From assembly GCA_003218785.1 (NCBI GenBank), contig QHOM01000043.1, positions 1 through 16,531 of the forward strand: a stretch of DNA of 16,531 nt, written 5' to 3'. Both the position numbers and the translations under genes were made by a program. Each line of letters starts with the position of its first letter. Position 1 is the first letter of the stretch. Below the pieces are notes generated by a model. The model had not been told where the DNA came from. It did not search any database and saw nothing but the letters and a program-made list of their open reading frames with translations. Below are positions 13,045 through 16,531 of this stretch, in pieces. This DNA is from Verrucomicrobiota bacterium (lineage in GTDB: Bacteria; Verrucomicrobiota; Verrucomicrobiia; Chthoniobacterales; UBA10450).

Positions 13045-15402
13045 GTGTACCGGCTTTTCTTTATTGCGATGTTCGTGCTTGCCAGCGCGACGGGGGTCTT
13101 AGCTCAGAGCGCACCTGAGCGCCGCAATCCATCTTACGCTTCCCAGGCCGCCACCCAGCAGCCTGTGCAACCCGTTGCCCAGGTTGCCAACCCTGCGGCG
13201 GCTGATCCTCCGGGCGGGCCGACACCGGTTCGGCTCCAGTTCCCGAACAGCGATGTCGTCGATGTGTTGCATCTGTACGAGCAGCTTACGGGCAAGAAAC
13301 TGGTGATGGACAATTTCGTCCAGGGCAAAGTGAACATTTTTATTGCCAAAGACGTGTCCCGAGTAGAGGCAATCAAAATCATCGAGATGAGCTTGGCTTT
13401 AAATGGCATCTCGCTGGTTCCAGCAGACCACGACATTGTCGACGTTGTGGGGGCTGGCCAAAATCCTCGAAAGGCACCGGTAGCAATTATTTCTGACCTG
13501 GCGGATATCCCGGCGGGCAACCCGGTTGTCAGCTTCTTATTCAAGCTTCAGTACGCGGATCCCCAAGAACTTCAGCAAGTGTTGATGGCATATTTTCAGG
13601 GAAGCTCAGGCTCGATAAATATTCTGGCGCTGCCGAAATCATCGAGTCTTCTGGTGACACAGAATGCCGACATCATTCGGCGGCTCGCCAGCGTGATTGA
13701 ACAGGTCGACGTGGCGCCGGCAGAAGTGGTGAGCGAGTTTATCAAGCTTGAGCGCGCCGATGCGACCAAAGTCTGTGAGATGCTGAAGGATATTTTCGAA
13801 AAAGGCACCCAGGCGCCTAGCCAACCCGGGATCCGTAGCGTGAGAGTGCCTGGGGCCGTCCCGCAACCTGTGCCGGTTGAAACCGAGGCTGGCGAACTGG
13901 CTGGGCTATCCGAAGAAGCAGTCATCGTGGGTAAAATCAAACTTACTCCCGACGTCCGCACCAACCGCATTCACATCGTGACGCGGCCGATCAACATGCC
14001 CTTCATCCGTCAACTGATCCATGAATTTGATGCCAACGTTGAGTTTGCAAAACCGGTCACGCGACCATTAAAATACATTTCTGCTGGCGACGTTCTGCCG
14101 GTGCTGGTGCAGGCTTTGACCGAACCAGGCACAGAGGGAGCTGGCGCGGCGGCCGCTGGCGGTGCAGGCGCGACCCCTCAACCGCGAACCACGACTCCAT
14201 ACACTTCGGCCACGCCTGGCACCTCGGGCACGTCGACCACTGGAACGGAAAGCACGCTGAATATTTCCGAGGAGCTCTCCACGCAGCCAGTGGACACCGT
14301 GCCTAAAGCGGTCACCGTCGGCAACTCCAAGCTCATCGCTGATCAGCGTTCGAATTCCATCATCGTCCTTGGCAACCGCGAGGTGGTGGTAAAGGTGGAA
14401 AAGATTCTCGATGAAATGGACGTGAAAGCGCCGCAGGTCGCGTTGAGCACCGTCATTGGCGAGTTGACACTTAGCAACAATGAGGAGTTCGGCGTCGATT
14501 ATTTCGCAAAATACCAAAACAAACTAGTGGGAATTTCACGCAATACCAACGTGCCAATTCCCGTGCCTTCTGTCGCTCCGGCCGCTTCGCCGATTTCTAC
14601 GATTTCGCCAATCACGGGAATTGTCGATCCGGCCAATCTGATCAACTTCAGCCAAATTATTCAAAACGTAGCCACCGGCACCAACGTTTACGTCGCCGCC
14701 GGCAACTATCTGGCGGCAATTGTGCATCTGCTCGAGCAGACCGGCCGGTTCAAAGTGATTTCGCGGCCCCTGGTTTTCACCAGTAATAACAAGAAGGCGA
14801 TCATTGCATCAGGCACGGAAATCCCAGTTCCGGTGAGCTCGCTGACGAATGTCGTCAACACGACTACCGTTACTGGGACGGCCGCGGTGGCTTCAAACAT
14901 CGAGTTCAAAAAAGTTGCGCTGCAACTGGAGGTCGTACCGTTGATTAACTCGGAGAAGGAGGTTTCGCTCGATATTTTGCAGAAGCTCGATAGCCTGGCT
15001 GGGTCGACCATCGTGAATGGCAACTCAATCCCAAACATCGCCACCCGTTATATCCGGACAAATGTTGCCGCCGCAAATGGATCAACCATTGTGCTGGGTG
15101 GCTTGATTACCGACAGCAAAGACAAAAATACTACCGGCATCCCTTATCTCTCGCGTATTCCAGTCCTCGGCGCGCTTTTTCGTAGCACGACGAACAGTCA
15201 TAACCGGACGGAGTTGATTATTCTGATGTGTCCGCAGGTGACCTTGACCAAGCTCGAGCTTTATCGCCTGCGCCAAAAGTGGGAGGACAATACACACTTT
15301 GGTCCCGAGCTTGATCAGGGCGAGTGCGCGGATTGCCCGAAACCGGGCAGCGAGAAACAATTACCACCGCCTGATATCCCTGCGGCGAAAGATTTGCACT
15401 AA
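13045..15402 (+). CDS. gspD: Type II secretion system secretin GspD
   Basis: Secretins form the large outer-membrane ring through which folded proteins (or pili) leave the cell. The 785-residue protein has a signal peptide (1-20, cleavage after VLA) and a Gln/Pro/Ala-rich spacer. The N0 domain (~62-138) has LQFPNSDVVDVLHLYEQLTG, and N1-N3 repeats follow with FLFKLQYADPQELQQVL (~164-180), SLLVTQNADIIRRLASVIEQ (~201-220) and EFIKLERADATKVCEMLKDI (~231-250). N3 carries a Gly/Ala/Thr/Pro insert (~360-405). The secretin core (~460-730) ends with STIVLGGLITD (~680-690) and GIPYLSRIPVLGALFRS (~698-714). A short tail with CADC (761-764) follows. The start is a GTG giving MYRLFFIAMF, chosen for the signal peptide; no clear ribosome binding site is seen. 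A peptidoglycan-binding protein and a GspE/PilB ATPase follow. A type IV pilus secretin is an alternative reading. Confidence 0.92.
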   Translation: MYRLFFIAMFVLASATGVLAQSAPERRNPSYASQAATQQPVQPVAQVANPAAADPPGGPTPVRLQFPNSDVVDVLHLYEQLTGKKLVMDNFVQGKVNIFIAKDVSRVEAIKIIEMSLALNGISLVPADHDIVDVVGAGQNPRKAPVAIISDLADIPAGNPVVSFLFKLQYADPQELQQVLMAYFQGSSGSINILALPKSSSLLVTQNADIIRRLASVIEQVDVAPAEVVSEFIKLERADATKVCEMLKDIFEKGTQAPSQPGIRSVRVPGAVPQPVPVETEAGELAGLSEEAVIVGKIKLTPDVRTNRIHIVTRPINMPFIRQLIHEFDANVEFAKPVTRPLKYISAGDVLPVLVQALTEPGTEGAGAAAAGGAGATPQPRTTTPYTSATPGTSGTSTTGTESTLNISEELSTQPVDTVPKAVTVGNSKLIADQRSNSIIVLGNREVVVKVEKILDEMDVKAPQVALSTVIGELTLSNNEEFGVDYFAKYQNKLVGISRNTNVPIPVPSVAPAASPISTISPITGIVDPANLINFSQIIQNVATGTNVYVAAGNYLAAIVHLLEQTGRFKVISRPLVFTSNNKKAIIASGTEIPVPVSSLTNVVNTTTVTGTAAVASNIEFKKVALQLEVVPLINSEKEVSLDILQKLDSLAGSTIVNGNSIPNIATRYIRTNVAAANGSTIVLGGLITDSKDKNTTGIPYLSRIPVLGALFRSTTNSHNRTELIILMCPQVTLTKLELYRLRQKWEDNTHFGPELDQGECADCPKPGSEKQLPPPDIPAAKDLH

Positions 15403-15412
15403 GGTGTTATCT

Positions 15413-15832
15413 ATGACTATACACCGGTTGGCTCTTGTTCTTATTCTCGGATTTTGCGCAGGCATCGCGCAAGCCGATGAGTTCGGTATTTTACAGTACG
15501 ATATTTTTCGTCCGACTGACCCGCTAGCTCAACGAGACGAGTGGGGCTTGATCCACCAGGGCCGCGCGACTGTGAATGCCACTGACTTCGCGCCGAGATA
15601 TCATTGTCGGTTCGTCTATTACTTTATGGTTCCCCAACAACTGGTCTTGCAGCCGGCTTATGTGGGCTCAATGCAAACCGCATTGCGCCGGCTCGGGTAC
15701 TATTGTGGCCCGATCGACGGCGTATTTTCTACTGAGGTAGCCGATGCGATTGCGCGTTTTCAGAAGAATTATTCAATGCGCGTCACGGGCACACTTACTG
15801 ATCCGGTAAGGCGAGCGTTATACATGCCCTGA
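15413..15832 (+). CDS. Exported peptidoglycan-binding-domain protein in the secretin operon
   Basis: A 139-residue protein with a Sec signal peptide (MTIHRLALVLILGFCAGIAQA, cleavage after AQA at ~21; the Cys has Phe at -1, so it is not a good lipobox). A middle segment is unrecognised (FGILQYDIFRPTD, DEWGLIHQGRATV, HCRFVYYFMVPQQ). The C-terminus is a peptidoglycan-binding domain of the PG_binding_1 type: VGSMQTALRRLGYYCGPIDG, then ADAIARFQKNYSMRVTGTLTD, ending at the domain boundary. Two mature cysteines (in YHC and YYCG) could pair. A good ribosome binding site, AAGGTG, lies six bases before the ATG at 15413, and the gene begins 10 bp after the secretin stop and ends 10 bp before the ATPase start. 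The role is inferred as tying the secretin or pseudopilus machine to the cell wall; it resembles no standard Gsp protein I know. Confidence 0.82.
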   Translation: MTIHRLALVLILGFCAGIAQADEFGILQYDIFRPTDPLAQRDEWGLIHQGRATVNATDFAPRYHCRFVYYFMVPQQLVLQPAYVGSMQTALRRLGYYCGPIDGVFSTEVADAIARFQKNYSMRVTGTLTDPVRRALYMP

Positions 15833-15842
15833 CTTGTCCTGA

Positions 15843-16531
15843 ATGAGCTCGGCCGCCAGCCAATCGCTGATCAACTTGCTGCTCGAAAGCGGTGTGCCAT
15901 CGGGCGAGGAAGCTGTGCAGCTGGTGTCGAACCTAAACGGCGGTTCGTGGGTAGGCCAGGTGCTTGATTCCGGCAAAGTGGACGAGCAACGCTTCCTCGG
16001 CGCGATCGGAAACTTCTTTCGTGTGCCAGTTGTCTCAATCGACGCCAAAAAGATTGATCGCGCGACATTGTCGATCTTACCCAGCCGTTTTGTTTTTCAA
16101 CATCACATTCTGCCCATCGAGGTGAAGGAAAATTCGGTGGTGCTGGCGACTTACGATCTTTTCAATTCGATTGGCCGCCAGCTCGCGTCGCAGCTTTTAA
16201 AAAAACCGGCCGAATGGGTGCTGGTGCCGCGCGCGCAACTTTTACGCGCGATGAAAACGCTCTACGGCGTCGGCGCGGAAACGTTCGACGAAATCCTGAA
16301 AACCAACCGCGCCTTCGAGGTGCTGCAAGACACGGAAATCGCCATCGAGCTGAACGCCGACGATCCCGAAGCTTCCGTGGTGAAATTCGTAAACCAGATC
16401 ATTCGCGAAGCAATTTTCGAGCGCGCGACCGACATTCACGTTGAGCCGCTCGAAAACGATTTGCGGATTCGGTATCGAATCGACGGAATTTTGCACGAAG
16501 TCGCGGTGCCGCCGCAATTGCGCGTCTTGCA
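15843..16531 (+). CDS. gspE: GspE/PilB-type secretion ATPase, partial (C-terminus beyond the window edge)
   Basis: This is the cytoplasmic hexameric ATPase that powers pseudopilus or pilus assembly. Only the first ~229 residues are present. The N-terminal MshEN/GspE_N-like region has LINLLLESG (~9-17), WVGQVLDSGKVDEQRFLGAIG, FFRVPVVSID, LPSRFVFQHHILPIEVKENSVVLATYDLF (split here by the usual loop) and a linker MKTLYGVGAETFDEIL. The N2 part of the ATPase module then begins with VVKFVNQIIREAIFERATDI, HVEPLENDLRIRYRIDGILH. The Walker A, Asp-box and tetracysteine motifs would lie outside the window, so GspE and PilB cannot be told apart. ATG 15843 lies 10 bp after the previous stop; there is no clear Shine-Dalgarno, so translational coupling is likely. 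Confidence 0.9.
   Translation, partial: MSSAASQSLINLLLESGVPSGEEAVQLVSNLNGGSWVGQVLDSGKVDEQRFLGAIGNFFRVPVVSIDAKKIDRATLSILPSRFVFQHHILPIEVKENSVVLATYDLFNSIGRQLASQLLKKPAEWVLVPRAQLLRAMKTLYGVGAETFDEILKTNRAFEVLQDTEIAIELNADDPEASVVKFVNQIIREAIFERATDIHVEPLENDLRIRYRIDGILHEVAVPPQLRVL

Overview
The window is a chromosomal segment of moderately GC-rich DNA, most likely from a member of the Verrucomicrobiota (Spartobacteria/Chthoniobacterales-like). This is inferred from three things: secreted FecR-domain proteins fused to filamentous, glycine/asparagine-rich exoproteins; a dense set of degenerate intergenic repeats (ATGACGAA runs, GTTACAA blocks, GC-rich hairpins); and poor Shine-Dalgarno sequences at most starts. 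No database search was possible, so the taxonomic call is tentative.

Layout. (1) Bases 1-1114, minus strand: the end of a translation operon, rplT followed by a partial pheS cut by the window edge. The usual upstream partners rpmI and infC are not next to rplT; a 415-bp repeat-filled gap sits there instead. (2) Bases 1530-8486, minus strand: an envelope cluster. In transcription order it holds an outer-membrane beta-barrel protein, a stand-alone secreted FecR-domain protein, a very large FecR plus proline-linker plus filamentous-repeat exoprotein that is split by an apparent -1 frameshift, and, after 478 bp of repeats, a third secreted FecR-domain protein. (3) Bases 8624-10735, plus strand and divergent: a CHASE2-class IIIb adenylate cyclase with an extended -10 promoter placed so close to the ATG that its mRNA may be leaderless. 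(4) Bases 10895-12313, plus: mpl, the murein-recycling ligase, ending in a hairpin plus T-run. Convergent to it is a small secreted SnoaL/DUF4440-like protein (12366-12827, minus). (5) Bases 13045-16531, plus: the start of a type II secretion/type IV pilus-type operon with a GspD secretin, a small exported peptidoglycan-binding protein, and a GspE/PilB ATPase cut by the window edge.

How the parts may work together. The candidate for an undescribed system is the divergent pair of transcription units around 8487-8623. On one side are an outer-membrane barrel and secreted FecR proteins, one of them carrying a fibre-like passenger. On the other is an inner-membrane cyclase with a large periplasmic CHASE2 sensor. 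This looks like an envelope or surface-adhesion module coupled to cAMP, but the coupling is inferred from gene order alone. The secretin operon with a built-in peptidoglycan-binding protein suggests a lineage-specific way of anchoring the secretin in the cell wall.
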